Source: Stackebrandtia nassauensis DSM 44728
GTDB taxonomy: Bacteria > Actinomycetota > Actinomycetes > Mycobacteriales > Micromonosporaceae
Assembly: GCF_000024545.1 (NCBI RefSeq)
Contig: NC_013947.1
Coordinates: forward strand, 186,001 to 250,000
Direction: 5' to 3'
DNA: 64,000 nt
The first letter of the stretch is position 1. Each line of letters begins with the position of its first letter. Below, one piece after another: positions 26,236-35,383 of the stretch. A program made the translations under genes and the position numbers. The notes beneath the pieces were generated by a model. It was given only the letters and a program-made list of their open reading frames with translations, was not told where the DNA came from and did not search any database.

Positions 26236-26586
26236 ATGCGATACATGCTGTTGATCTACGGCTGCGACCGCCCCGAGCCGGACGATCCGAAATTCGCCGA
26301 GGCGATGGCCTCGATCAACGCCTTCGCCGAGGAGTGCCGCCGCCGCGGCGTCCTGGAGGCGGGCGAACCGCTGAAACGACCCGAGACCGCCACCACGGTG
26401 CGAGTGCGCGAGGGCCAGACCCTGATGACCGACGGACCCTTCGCCGAGACCCACGAACACCTCGGCGGCTACTACATCATCGACTGCCAGAACCTGGACG
26501 AGGCGCTGGAACTGGCCGCGATGTGCCCGTTCGCGGCCGAGGGCACCATCGAGGTCCGCCCGCTTGAGGCTGACGTCGCCCCATGA
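26236..26586 (+). CDS. YCII-related (DGPF) protein
   Basis: 116 residues. Start MRYMLLIYG at 26236 after GGAG; an upstream ATG at 26209 is less likely. It carries the YCII/DGPF signature: [21 protein letters not shown] in the middle, followed by the CPFA segment. Members are small dimeric ferredoxin-like proteins of unclear activity that commonly accompany ECF42 sigma factors. It overlaps the sigma gene by ATGA, so the two are made together. Confidence 0.9.
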   Translation: MRYMLLIYGCDRPEPDDPKFAEAMASINAFAEECRRRGVLEAGEPLKRPETATTVRVREGQTLMTDGPFAETHEHLGGYYIIDCQNLDEALELAAMCPFAAEGTIEVRPLEADVAP

Positions 26587-27800
26587 CCGCCGCGGACACG
26601 GTCGAGCGGGTGTACCGCGAGCAGCGCACCCGGATGCTCGCCGCGCTGGTGCGGGCGTTCGGCGACATCGAGCTCGCCGAGGAGACCCTGCACGAGGCCT
26701 GCGCGCAGGCGATGGACAGCTGGGCGGCGGGTGTCCCGGACGACCCGGTGGGTTGGCTGGTCACGGTGGCGCGCAATCGCGGCGTGGACTGGATCCGCCG
26801 CGCCCGGGTGGGTCGCGAGAAGGCGGAGCTGGCCGGGGCGCGCGCCGAGACGGTGGACATCGAGCCCGATCCGAACAGCCTGGTGGACGTCGGCGACGAC
26901 CGGCTGAGCCTGGTCTTCGCCTGCTGTCACCCGGACCTGGAGCTGCGGGCCCGGGTCGCGCTGACCCTCCAGGTGGTCGCGGGGCTGACCGCCGCGCAGA
27001 TCGCGCGGGTCTTCCTGCTCACCGAGTCCGGGTTGGCGCAACGACTGGTGCGTGCCAAACGCAAGCTGCGGGACACGGGCGCGTCCTTCGAGGTGCCGCC
27101 CGATCACCGACTGCCCGAGCGGCTGAGCGGGGTGCTCGCGGTGGTGTACCTGATCTTCACGCAGGGCTACACGGCCGAGCCCGGCTCGCGGGACCACGGT
27201 GAACTGCGGGACGAGGCGATCCGACTGGGGACGCTGATCGCGACACTGTTCCCGGACGAGCCAGAGGTGTTGGGGCTGTTGGCGTTGATGCTGCTGCACG
27301 ACGCCCGCAGCGCCGCGCGCTACGACCCGTCCGGTGAGTTGGTCCTGCACGCCGACCAGGATCGTTCCACATGGGACCACGAACAGATCGCCGAGGGCGT
27401 CGCCCTGCTCGGCCGTGCCCTGCGGCACGGCGCGGCCGGTCCGTACCTGCTGCGGGCGACGATCGCGGCGCTCCACACCCGACCGACCACCGACTGGCCC
27501 CACATCGTCGGTCTGTATCGGACGTTGATGGACGTCGACGACTCCCCGGTCGTGGCCCTCAACCACGCGGTCGCGGTGGCCATGGACCAGGGCCCCGCCG
27601 TGGGCCTGGCCCTCGTTGACGAACTCGACCTGCCGACATTCCATCTCTTCCACGCCACCCGCGCCGATCTGCTCCGCCGCCTCGACCGCCGCGACGAGGC
27701 CGCCACGGCATATCGCCGCGCGTCCGAACTGGCCACCAACCCCGCCGACCGGCGCTTTCTCGACCGCCGCCTGCGCGAGCTGGGCCCCGACCACGGTTGA
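26583..27800 (+). CDS. ECF42-type RNA polymerase sigma factor
   Basis: 405 residues, far longer than a minimal ECF sigma factor. Region sigma-2 is about 10-80 ([41 protein letters not shown]) and sigma-4 about 110-165 ([21 protein letters not shown]). A long C-terminal TPR-like extension follows ([20 protein letters not shown], ending in repeated helices). This extension and the coupled YCII gene define ECF42. No anti-sigma factor is seen; the extension is thought to control activity in this group. Targets typically include the neighbouring DGPF gene. Confidence 0.9.
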   Translation: MTAADTVERVYREQRTRMLAALVRAFGDIELAEETLHEACAQAMDSWAAGVPDDPVGWLVTVARNRGVDWIRRARVGREKAELAGARAETVDIEPDPNSLVDVGDDRLSLVFACCHPDLELRARVALTLQVVAGLTAAQIARVFLLTESGLAQRLVRAKRKLRDTGASFEVPPDHRLPERLSGVLAVVYLIFTQGYTAEPGSRDHGELRDEAIRLGTLIATLFPDEPEVLGLLALMLLHDARSAARYDPSGELVLHADQDRSTWDHEQIAEGVALLGRALRHGAAGPYLLRATIAALHTRPTTDWPHIVGLYRTLMDVDDSPVVALNHAVAVAMDQGPAVGLALVDELDLPTFHLFHATRADLLRRLDRRDEAATAYRRASELATNPADRRFLDRRLRELGPDHG

Positions 27801-27832
27801 GGACCAACGGGCGCGCGGGCGACGGTCGGTGG

Positions 27833-28423
27833 CTACGAAGCCAGGTGCTGGCCCGGCCTGCGGCCGAGGTAGGCCAGCAGGCGGTCCTGATCATCGGCGT
27901 CCGCCTCCGGTGTGACCTCGGGGCCGAACAGTGCCGCAGACCGGGAGACGTACTTCCTCGACCACTCCATCGAACCGGGCAGCAGCTCGGCGTCCAGGCG
28001 CACGTCCTGCCCCGCCGCGTGGCCGATGTCCCACGAGTGTCCGAGCAGGTCGGTGGTCAGCAGTTCGGCCACGCCGATCACCGGTATGTCACCGACCGGG
28101 CCTCCGATGGTGACGACCCGGGCGAGCGTCTCGTCGGTCAGCGCCTCGTCGGCCGCCGCGCGGGCGGTGCGCCAGGTCGCCAGCGGGTCGTCGGCGGCCA
28201 GCTCACCCGGCTTCGAGGATCCGGGAAATCCGGTCGGCGACTCGTACTCTTCGCCGACCGCCCAGGCGCGCAGTTGCCGCTGGCCCCAGATCACGTGCCC
28301 GGCCACGTCCCGAATGGTCCACTCCGCACAGGTCGACGGCCGGTCCCACTGTTCGTCGCCAACGGCCGCCATGACCTGGTCAAAGCCGTCCTGGGCCCGC
28401 CGGTACGCCGTCATCGTCTCCAT
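27833..28423 (-). CDS. TIGR03086-type metal-binding DinB/mycothiol-dependent protein
   Basis: 196 residues. Start METMTAYRRAQDGFDQVM at 28423 behind a perfect AAGGAG; the longer frame to 28498 is rejected. The helical DinB-like fold is seen in WTIRDVAGHVIWGQRQL (first metal His) and LLTTDLLGHSWDIGHA (second His cluster). Family members resemble mycothiol-dependent maleylpyruvate isomerase and are common in mycothiol-making actinobacteria. It is convergent with the ECF42 gene. Substrate is unknown. Confidence 0.85.
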   Translation of the reverse strand: METMTAYRRAQDGFDQVMAAVGDEQWDRPSTCAEWTIRDVAGHVIWGQRQLRAWAVGEEYESPTGFPGSSKPGELAADDPLATWRTARAAADEALTDETLARVVTIGGPVGDIPVIGVAELLTTDLLGHSWDIGHAAGQDVRLDAELLPGSMEWSRKYVSRSAALFGPEVTPEADADDQDRLLAYLGRRPGQHLAS

Positions 28424-28440
28424 GTTCGCTCCTTGAATCG

Positions 28441-28458
28441 TTGGACTTGACAGTCCAA
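28441..28458. promoter_or_regulatory. inverted repeat upstream of the DinB-type gene
   Basis: TTGGACT-TGAC-AGTCCAA is an 18-bp repeat with perfect 7-bp arms. It lies 17 bases before the ATG at 28423 and just upstream of the ribosome site. It could be an operator or a small 5-prime hairpin; no regulator gene is adjacent apart from LacI. Confidence 0.45.
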
Positions 28459-28529
28459 GGACGAACGGAAGCCGGCCGACTCGACACAGGTGCGCCAAGA
28501 ATCGGCGACGCGGACGAAGTCGGTGGCTC

Positions 28530-29558
28530 TCAGGCGACCGGTTCGGCCCCGGCCGTGGATTCCCGCACCACGAGTTCGTAACCCACGTAGCTCTCCCGGG
28601 GCGGTCCCTTCAGGTCGCCGCTGAGCCGCTGCGCCAACATGTCCACCGACAGCGCGCCGATGCGGGCCTTGTCGGGGCGGATGGTCGTCAGCGTCGGCGT
28701 GGAGAACCTGCCGTCCTCGATGTCGTCGAAGCCGACCAGGGCGACGTCCTCGGGCACCCGGATGCCGCGTTGCAGCAGGGTTCGCAGCGCCCCCAGCGCC
28801 AGCAGGTCGTTGAAGCAGAACACCGCGTCGGGTGGGTCGTCGCGTTCCAGCAGCCGGGCCATCGCCTCGGCGCCGTGGGCGCGGCGGTACTGGGAGGCGC
28901 CCTGGATCAGGGTGTCGTCGGTGGCGACGTCCGCCTGCCGCAGCGCCTGCCGGTAGCCGCGCAGCCGCAGCCGCGCGGTGACGCCCGCCGGGGTGCGCTG
29001 GGCGCCGATGGCCGCGATCCGGCGGCGACCCAGGCCCAGCAGGTGCTCGGTGGCCTCGCGGGCGGCGGCGACGTTGTCGACGAGCACGTGGTCGGCGATC
29101 GGCGGCGAACCGGTGATGCGTTCGCCCAGCAGCACCATCGGGGTGGAGTCGGTGCGTTCGGCGAGGTCCTCGGCGGTCAGCGCCAGCGGGCTGAAGATCA
29201 GGCCGTCGATGAGTTCGCTGCGGATGCCGCCGGTGACGACGCGTTCGCGCTCCCGCGAGCCCTCGGTCTGGTCGATGAGGACGGTCCAGCCGTGTTCCTC
29301 GGCCTCGGCGACGACGTGCCGGGCCAGCTCGGCGAAATAAGGTGCGTCCATTTCGGGCAGTGCCAGCGCGATGACACCGGAGCGCGCGGCCCGCAGGCTG
29401 CGCGCGGACAGGTTGGGGCGGTACTGGAGATCGGCGATCGCCTGCTCCACCCGCTGCCGGGTGTCGGCGCGGACGTGCTGATATCCGTGAACCACATTGG
29501 ACACGGTCTTGATCGAGACGCCGGCCCGCTGGGCCACGTCCTTCAGGCGCGATCGCAT
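28530..29558 (-). CDS. LacI-family repressor of the arabinoside operon
   Basis: 342 residues. Start MRSRLKDVAQRAGVSIKTVS at 29558 after AAGGGGA; the frame to 29729 is rejected. The N-terminal LacI helix-turn-helix (about 5-25) has the hinge helix NLSARSLRAARSG near residue 55. The periplasmic-binding-like effector domain (about 60-335) contains GLIFSPLAL, PDAVFCFNDLLALGAL and VGFDDIEDG. It is divergent from the GH51 operon, with a perfect 16-bp LacI-type palindrome between them. Expected effector: an arabinose-containing sugar, inferred from the enzymes. Confidence 0.93.
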   Translation of the reverse strand: MRSRLKDVAQRAGVSIKTVSNVVHGYQHVRADTRQRVEQAIADLQYRPNLSARSLRAARSGVIALALPEMDAPYFAELARHVVAEAEEHGWTVLIDQTEGSRERERVVTGGIRSELIDGLIFSPLALTAEDLAERTDSTPMVLLGERITGSPPIADHVLVDNVAAAREATEHLLGLGRRRIAAIGAQRTPAGVTARLRLRGYRQALRQADVATDDTLIQGASQYRRAHGAEAMARLLERDDPPDAVFCFNDLLALGALRTLLQRGIRVPEDVALVGFDDIEDGRFSTPTLTTIRPDKARIGALSVDMLAQRLSGDLKGPPRESYVGYELVVRESTAGAEPVA

Positions 29559-29645
29559 CGGTGTCCCCTTGGTCTCATTCGGTCGATACATCGTGACACA
29601 CGGACATCGATCGGGAATTGGCGAACGTCGATTTCGCCTCCGCTC

Positions 29646-29661
29646 TTTACAACGTTGTAAA
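29646..29661. promoter_or_regulatory. LacI-type operator
   Basis: TTTACAACGTTGTAAA is a perfect 16-bp palindrome with the central CG typical of LacI-family operators. It is AT-rich against GC-rich surroundings and lies 53 bp before the GH51 start and 87 bp before the repressor start. Confidence 0.88.
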
Positions 29662-29714
29662 ACCGGCGTAAAAAGTATCCCAAGTCCAAGATCGCGTAAC
29701 GGCAGGGAGGCCAG

Positions 29715-31232
29715 ATGGACAACCGGCACAAGGCGAGCGTCGTGCTAGACCCGGCGTTCGCGGTGGCCCCCGTCGACCGGCGGCTGTTCGGGTCGTTCGT
29801 CGAACACATGGGGCGGTGCGTGTACGGCGGGATCTACGACCCCGGCCATCCGTCCGCCGACGAGCACGGCCTGCGCACCGACGTCATCGACCTGGTGCGG
29901 GAACTGGGCGTGTCGGTGGTGCGCTACCCCGGTGGCAACTTCGTGTCCAGCTACCGCTGGGAGGACGGCATCGGACCGGTCGCCGACCGGCCCCGGCGGC
30001 TCAACCTGGCCTGGCGGTGCCTCGAGACCAACGAATTCGGGCTCGGCGAGTTCATGACCTGGGCGAGACTGGCCGTCGTGGAACCCATGATGACGGTCAA
30101 CCTCGGCACCCGGGGCGTCGCCGAGGCCTGCGACATGATCGAGTACTGCAACCACCCCGGCGGCACCGCGCTGTCCGACCTGCGCCGCAAACACGGCTCG
30201 GCCGATCCCTACGACATCAAACTGTGGTGCCTGGGCAACGAGATGGACGGACCCTGGCAGGTGGGCCAGAAGACCGCCGCCGAATACGGACGCATCGCCG
30301 CCGAGACCGGCAAGGCAATGCGCATCGTGGACCCGTCCATCGAACTGGTCGCCGCGGGCAGCTCCAACTCCCAGATGCCGACCTTCGGCGACTGGGAGGC
30401 CACTCTTCTGGAACACGCCTACGACCAGGTCGACTACCTGTCGTTGCACCACTATTTCGACCCCGCCAACCAGGACCGCGACAGCTTCCTGGCCTCGGGC
30501 ACCGTCATGGACCGTTTCATCGACGACGTCGTGTCCACGTGCGACCACATCGGCGCCAAACGCCGCAGCCGCAAGAAGATCAAGCTCAGCTTCGACGAGT
30601 GGAACGTGTGGTACCAAAGCCGCTTCACCGAACCCGGTGACCGGGAGTGGATCGAGTCGCCGCCGCTGATCGAGGACGACTACGACGCCACCGACGCCGT
30701 GGTCGTCGGCGACCTGCTCATCACGCTGCTGCGGCACGCCGACCGGGTCTCGATCGCCAACCAGGCCCAGCTCGTCAACGTCATCGCCCCCATCCGCACC
30801 GCCCCGGACGGACCGGCCTGGCGGCAGTCGATCTTCCACCCGTTCGCGCTGACCTCCCGGCTGGCCCGCGGCACCGTGCTGCGCACCGAGACCGCGGGCC
30901 CCCGGCACGAAACCCCGCGCCACGGCGAGGTGCCGACCCTGAGCACCACCGCCACCCACGACGCCGCCACCGGCCAGACCGTCCTGTTCGCCGTGAACCG
31001 CGCCGAGCACCCGGTGGAACTGGCGGTGGACGCGCGCGCCCTGTCCGGCGTCCGGCTCGCCGAACACCTCACGATCGCCGAAGACGACCCCACGGCGATC
31101 AACACCCCCGCCGACCCCGACCGGGTCGGACCCCGTCGACTACCACCATCCGTTATGGACAACGGACGCTGTCTGGTGCGGCTGCCCGCGCTGTCCTGGA
31201 ACGCCCTGCGTTTGAGTGAAGAGAAAGAGTGA
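29715..31232 (+). CDS. abfA: alpha-L-arabinofuranosidase, GH51
   Basis: 505 residues without a signal peptide, hence intracellular. The GH51 signature regions are present: acid/base Glu in WCLGNEMDGPW near residue 175 and nucleophile Glu in KLSFDEWNVWYQ near residue 295, with the C-terminal beta domain following. It removes terminal arabinofuranosyl units from oligosaccharides imported by the downstream transporter. GGGAGG precedes the ATG. First gene of an operon of five; next gene begins within or just after its stop. Confidence 0.95.
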   Translation: MDNRHKASVVLDPAFAVAPVDRRLFGSFVEHMGRCVYGGIYDPGHPSADEHGLRTDVIDLVRELGVSVVRYPGGNFVSSYRWEDGIGPVADRPRRLNLAWRCLETNEFGLGEFMTWARLAVVEPMMTVNLGTRGVAEACDMIEYCNHPGGTALSDLRRKHGSADPYDIKLWCLGNEMDGPWQVGQKTAAEYGRIAAETGKAMRIVDPSIELVAAGSSNSQMPTFGDWEATLLEHAYDQVDYLSLHHYFDPANQDRDSFLASGTVMDRFIDDVVSTCDHIGAKRRSRKKIKLSFDEWNVWYQSRFTEPGDREWIESPPLIEDDYDATDAVVVGDLLITLLRHADRVSIANQAQLVNVIAPIRTAPDGPAWRQSIFHPFALTSRLARGTVLRTETAGPRHETPRHGEVPTLSTTATHDAATGQTVLFAVNRAEHPVELAVDARALSGVRLAEHLTIAEDDPTAINTPADPDRVGPRRLPPSVMDNGRCLVRLPALSWNALRLSEEKE

Positions 31233-31237
31233 TCGTC

Positions 31238-32563
31238 ATGCCCCTTCCCGACTCCGGCCCCTTTTCCCGCCGCGCCCTGCTCGGCCTCGCCGCCGGATCC
31301 ACCGCCGCCATCGCCCTGTCGGCCTGCGGCGGCGGCTCCGACACCGCCGAGGACGGCAGCCAGGGCGGCACCAAGTACGACGGCCCCAAAGTGGACCTCG
31401 ACTTCTGGAACGGCTTCACCGGTGGCGACGGCCCCATCATGAAGCAGCTGGTCAAGGACTTCAACGCCGAGCACGACAACATCAAGGTCAAGATGACCAC
31501 CTACGAGTGGGAGTCGTACTACGAGAAGGTGCCCGCCGCCGTGCGCAGCGGCAAGGCGCCCGACATCGGCATCATGCACGTCGACAGCCTGGCCACCAAC
31601 GCCGCCCGCGGCGTGATCCTGCCGCTCGACGACGTCGCCGACGCCCTGAAACTGTCCAAAGGTGACTTCGTCGAGCCGGTGTGGAACGCCGGTGTCTACG
31701 ACAAGAAGCGCTACGGCATCCCGCTGGACGTCCACCCCGAGGGCAACTTCTACAACAAGAAGCTGCTCGACGAGGCCGGACTCGACCCGGACAATCCGCC
31801 CGCCACCGGCGACGACTACGCCGACGCCCTCGACAAGCTCAAGAAGGCCAAGATCAAGGGCATGTGGATGACGCCGTTCCCGTTCACCGGCTCCCACACC
31901 TTCCAGTCGCTGCTGTGGCAGTTCGGCGGCGACCTGTTCAGCTCCGACGCCAAGGACCCCGCCTTCGCCGAGGACGCGGGCGTCAAGGCGCTGACCTGGA
32001 TGGTCGACCTGGTCAAGGACGGCCACAGCCCCAAGGACGTCGGCCAGGACGCCGACGCGGTGGCGTTCCAGAACGGCAAGACCGCTTTCAACTGGAACGG
32101 CATCTGGAGCATCAACACCTTCAACGACGTCGACGGCCTCGAATGGGGCGTGGCGCCGCTGCCGCAGATCGGTGAGCAAAAGGCCGCCTGGGCCGGTTCC
32201 CACAACTTCGTGCTGCTCAAGCAGCGCACCGTCGACACCAACAAGCAGGCCGCGTCCAAGGTGTTCGTCAACTGGATCAGCGGCAAGTCGGTGGAATGGG
32301 CCAAGGGCGGGCAGGTCCCGGCCCGCAACAGCGTCCGCGATTCCAAGGAGTTCGGCAAGCTCACCGAGCAGTCGGTGTTCGCCGAGCAGGTCGACTACCT
32401 GCACTTCCCGCCCGCCGTGCCGGGCATCGGCGACGCGATGCCGCAGGTCGACAAGGCCGTCAACCAGGCGGTGCTGCTGAAGAAGAAGCCCGCCGACGCG
32501 CTGGCCGACGCGGCCGACAAGGCGGCCAAGATCCTGGCCGAGAACCGGAAGAAGTACGGCTGA
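31238..32563 (+). CDS. CUT1 sugar ABC transporter solute-binding lipoprotein
   Basis: 441 residues from ATG 31238; a GTG at 31229 overlapping the GH51 stop is the alternative. The N-terminus has SRRALLGLAAGSTAAIALSAC: twin arginines suggest Tat export, and the LSAC lipobox gives a lipidated Cys. The mature part is a family-1 binding protein (DLDFWNGFTGGDGPIMKQL near residue 50; PLDVHPEGNFYNKKLLDEAG near 165). It captures the oligosaccharide outside the membrane and delivers it to the two permeases. An arabino-oligosaccharide ligand is inferred from the flanking GH51 and GH43. Confidence 0.93.
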   Translation: MPLPDSGPFSRRALLGLAAGSTAAIALSACGGGSDTAEDGSQGGTKYDGPKVDLDFWNGFTGGDGPIMKQLVKDFNAEHDNIKVKMTTYEWESYYEKVPAAVRSGKAPDIGIMHVDSLATNAARGVILPLDDVADALKLSKGDFVEPVWNAGVYDKKRYGIPLDVHPEGNFYNKKLLDEAGLDPDNPPATGDDYADALDKLKKAKIKGMWMTPFPFTGSHTFQSLLWQFGGDLFSSDAKDPAFAEDAGVKALTWMVDLVKDGHSPKDVGQDADAVAFQNGKTAFNWNGIWSINTFNDVDGLEWGVAPLPQIGEQKAAWAGSHNFVLLKQRTVDTNKQAASKVFVNWISGKSVEWAKGGQVPARNSVRDSKEFGKLTEQSVFAEQVDYLHFPPAVPGIGDAMPQVDKAVNQAVLLKKKPADALADAADKAAKILAENRKKYG

Positions 32564-32567
32564 ACCC

Positions 32568-33467
32568 ATGGCGCGCAACCCGACCAAGGCCCACACGAGG
32601 TGGTTCACCCCGTACGTCTTCCTGGCGCCGTACCTGGTGCTGTTCTCCGTCTTCGTGCTGGCGCCGGCGGTGTACGGGCTGTGGATCAGCCTGCACGAAT
32701 GGGACTACATGCTGCCCAGCCAGCCGTGGGTCGGCCTGGACAACTATGTGGACCTGTTCGACTCGGAGTCGCTGGTGTTCGGCGACTTCTGGTCCAGCAT
32801 GAGCGCGACCGGGATCTTCACCGTCGCCAGTGTCCCGTTCCTGGTGGTGATCCCGCTGGGAATCGCGCTGCTGCTGAACCGGAAGTTCCCGGGCCGCAAC
32901 GTGTTCCGCGCCATCTACTTCGCCCCGTACGTGCTGGGCGTCGCCGTCGTCGGTCTGCTGTGGCGGTTCCTGCTCGACCCCAACATCGGCGGCGTCAACT
33001 ACCTGCTCGGCCTGCTCGGGCTGCCCGACGACATCGCCTGGGTCAACTCGCTGCCGTGGGGCTGGATCGCGCTGGTGGGCATGACGGTGTGGTGGACGCT
33101 CGGCTTCAACGCCGTCATCTACCTGGCCGGGTTGCAGGACGTGCCCCGGCACCTGTACGAGGCGGCCGAGCTCGACGGCGCCACGGCCTGGCAGCGGTTC
33201 TGGCACGTCACGCTGCCGGGCCTGCGTCCGGTGACCGCCTTCGTCGTCACCGTCACGATCCTGGCCTCCGCCAACATGTTCGGACAGTCCTATCTGGTCA
33301 CCCAGGGCGCGCCGGGCGACGACACCCGCACCGCGATCATGTACATCGCCGAGGAGGGCCTGCGGGCCTTCCGGATGGGCAACGCCGCGGCCATGGGTTT
33401 CGTGCTGGCCCTGATCCTCGGGGTGATCAGCGTCCTGAACTTCCGGCTGCTGCGGTACAAGGAGTAA
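32568..33467 (+). CDS. CUT1 sugar ABC transporter permease (MalF-type)
   Basis: 299 residues, about six membrane helices. The cytosolic EAA loop is YEAAELDGATAWQRFWHVTL (about 195-215), which contacts the ATPase. It starts 4 bp after the binding-protein stop and ends 6 bp before the second permease, as expected for an operon. Confidence 0.93.
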   Translation: MARNPTKAHTRWFTPYVFLAPYLVLFSVFVLAPAVYGLWISLHEWDYMLPSQPWVGLDNYVDLFDSESLVFGDFWSSMSATGIFTVASVPFLVVIPLGIALLLNRKFPGRNVFRAIYFAPYVLGVAVVGLLWRFLLDPNIGGVNYLLGLLGLPDDIAWVNSLPWGWIALVGMTVWWTLGFNAVIYLAGLQDVPRHLYEAAELDGATAWQRFWHVTLPGLRPVTAFVVTVTILASANMFGQSYLVTQGAPGDDTRTAIMYIAEEGLRAFRMGNAAAMGFVLALILGVISVLNFRLLRYKE

Positions 33468-33473
33468 GCGCCC

Positions 33474-34313
33474 ATGGCAAGTTCCACGTCGAAACGTCCC
33501 GGCATCGCCTGGTACACGATGCTGATCGGACTGTCGCTGGTGTTCGTCGCGCCGCTGGTGTGGATGTTCCTGACGTCCTTCAAGACCCGCAACGAGGCGC
33601 TGGCGATTCCGCCGACGTTCCTGCCGGAGGAGTTCTCCACCAAGGGTTACCAGACGATCCTGGGTGACGACTCGCAGGCGCCGGTGCTGACCTGGTTCCT
33701 CAACAGCCTGCTGGCGGCGGTGGGGCACACCGTCCTGGTGCTGGCCGTGGCCTCGGGCGCCGCCTACGCCCTGGCCCGGATGGAGTTTCCCGGCAAGAAG
33801 CTGATCTTCGGCGTCATCATCTCGACCCTGCTGATACCCAGCTTCGTGCTGCTGATCCCCAACTACCTGATCGTCGACTCCCTGCAATGGATAGACACAC
33901 CGCTGGCGCTGATCGTGCCCGGCGCGGCCGGTGCCTTCGGCGTTTTCTTCCTGCGGCAGTTCTTCACGTCGCTGCCCCCCGACCTGGAGGAGGCGGCGGT
34001 CCTGGACGGCGCCAACCACTTCCAGATCTTCGTCAAGATCGTGCTACCACTGTCCAAACCGGCCCTGGCGACGCTGGCGGTGCTGTCGTTCCTGTCCAAC
34101 TGGAACGACTTCATCTGGCCGATCTACGTCATGTTCAGTCCCGAGAACATGACCCTGCCGCCGGGACTGGCCACATTGCAGGGTGCCTACGGCATCGACT
34201 ACCACGTGCTGATGGCCGGAGCCGTGATCACCGCGGTGCCGGTGCTGGCGCTGTTCCTGTTCACCCAGCGATACGTCATCGAGGGCGTCTCGCGCAGCGG
34301 ACTGAAGGGCTGA
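33474..34313 (+). CDS. CUT1 sugar ABC transporter permease (MalG-type)
   Basis: 279 residues, six predicted helices, EAA loop EEAAVLDGANHFQIFVKIVL at about 170-190. Ends with the FTQRYVIEGVSRSGLKG tail usual for MalG-type permeases. No ATPase gene follows; in actinobacteria a shared MsiK-type ATPase encoded elsewhere normally energises such transporters. Confidence 0.93.
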   Translation: MASSTSKRPGIAWYTMLIGLSLVFVAPLVWMFLTSFKTRNEALAIPPTFLPEEFSTKGYQTILGDDSQAPVLTWFLNSLLAAVGHTVLVLAVASGAAYALARMEFPGKKLIFGVIISTLLIPSFVLLIPNYLIVDSLQWIDTPLALIVPGAAGAFGVFFLRQFFTSLPPDLEEAAVLDGANHFQIFVKIVLPLSKPALATLAVLSFLSNWNDFIWPIYVMFSPENMTLPPGLATLQGAYGIDYHVLMAGAVITAVPVLALFLFTQRYVIEGVSRSGLKG

Positions 34314-34314
34314 C

Positions 34315-35229
34315 ATGACGTTCACCAATCCCGTGCACGACCACAACTTCCCCGACCCGGGAGCGCTGAGGGTCGGCGACGTCTACTACGTCTACGGCAC
34401 CAACGACGGCGTCCACAATGTGCCGCTGTTGATCTCGATGGACCTGGTGGAGTGGACCCTGGTGGGTGACGCGCTGCCCGAACTGGGGCGGTGGGCCGAG
34501 TCCGGCCGCACCTGGGCCCCGGAGGTGCTGCGCACCGACTCCGGCTACGTCATGTACTACACCGCCAGGTCCCCGAAGGACGATCTGCAGTGCCTGGGCC
34601 TGGCGGTGTCGACGTCTCCGGGAGGCCCCTTCGTCGACACGGCGGAGCGGCCGTTCATCGCCCAGACCGACGAGGGCGGCTCCATCGACGCCAGTCCGTT
34701 CACCGACGCCGACGGGCAGGTCTACCTGCACTGGAAGAACGACGGCAACCACGTCGGTGTCGCCACGCACCTGTATGGACAGCGACTGTCGTCCGACGGC
34801 CGCGAGCTGCTTGGCGAACCGGTACGGCTGCTGACCAACCGCGAACCGTGGCACGGCCACGTGATTGAGGCGCCCCAGATGTTCCTGCGCGACGGCCAGC
34901 ACTACCTGTTCTACTCGGCGGGCGCCTTCGACTCCGACGGCTACGCCGTCGGGTACGCCCGCTGCGACTCGCCACTGGGACCCGTGCACGACGCTCCCGA
35001 GAACCCGATCCTCACCAGCGGTCCGGGCGCCGCCGGGCCGGGGCACTGCTCCATAGTGATCGGACCCGACGGGGACAGCACCTGGATGCTGTACCACGCC
35101 TGGCCACCCGACGCGATCGGCAGCGGCGTCTCGGCCCGAGGCCGCAGGCTGTGGCTGGACCGGGTCGAGTGGCGTGACGGCTCACCCGTCGTCCACGGGC
35201 CCACCGCGAACCCGCAACCCGAACCCTGA
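34315..35229 (+). CDS. glycoside hydrolase family 43
   Basis: 304 residues, starting one base after the permease stop. The five-bladed propeller of GH43 is indicated by NPVHDHNFPDPGAL (general base Asp near residue 14), GGSIDASPF (pKa-modulating Asp near 125) and HVIEAPQM (acid Glu near 185). No signal peptide. It probably acts on imported arabino- or xylo-oligosaccharides with GH51. Exact specificity (arabinofuranosidase, xylosidase or arabinanase) cannot be read from sequence. Last gene of the operon. Confidence 0.9.
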   Translation: MTFTNPVHDHNFPDPGALRVGDVYYVYGTNDGVHNVPLLISMDLVEWTLVGDALPELGRWAESGRTWAPEVLRTDSGYVMYYTARSPKDDLQCLGLAVSTSPGGPFVDTAERPFIAQTDEGGSIDASPFTDADGQVYLHWKNDGNHVGVATHLYGQRLSSDGRELLGEPVRLLTNREPWHGHVIEAPQMFLRDGQHYLFYSAGAFDSDGYAVGYARCDSPLGPVHDAPENPILTSGPGAAGPGHCSIVIGPDGDSTWMLYHAWPPDAIGSGVSARGRRLWLDRVEWRDGSPVVHGPTANPQPEP

Positions 35230-35245
35230 CTCACGAAATCACACT

Positions 35246-35268
35246 TATCCTACCGGAAACATAGGATA
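35246..35268. promoter_or_regulatory. inverted repeat upstream of orphan winged-helix regulator
   Basis: TATCCTA and TAGGATA are perfect 7-bp arms around 9 bases. The right arm contains TAGGAT, a good -10 match, so the site may be an operator overlapping the promoter of the gene at 35384, with a leader of about 110 bases. Confidence 0.55.
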
Positions 35269-35383
35269 CAATCGTCCCATGCTCCCCGTCGACGGCACCG
35301 CAACGCCGAACACCCGATGTCGCTGAGCCCGTGACACCGGCTCGGTCCCCGTTCGGCTTCCCGCGATCCCAAGGAGCACCACC

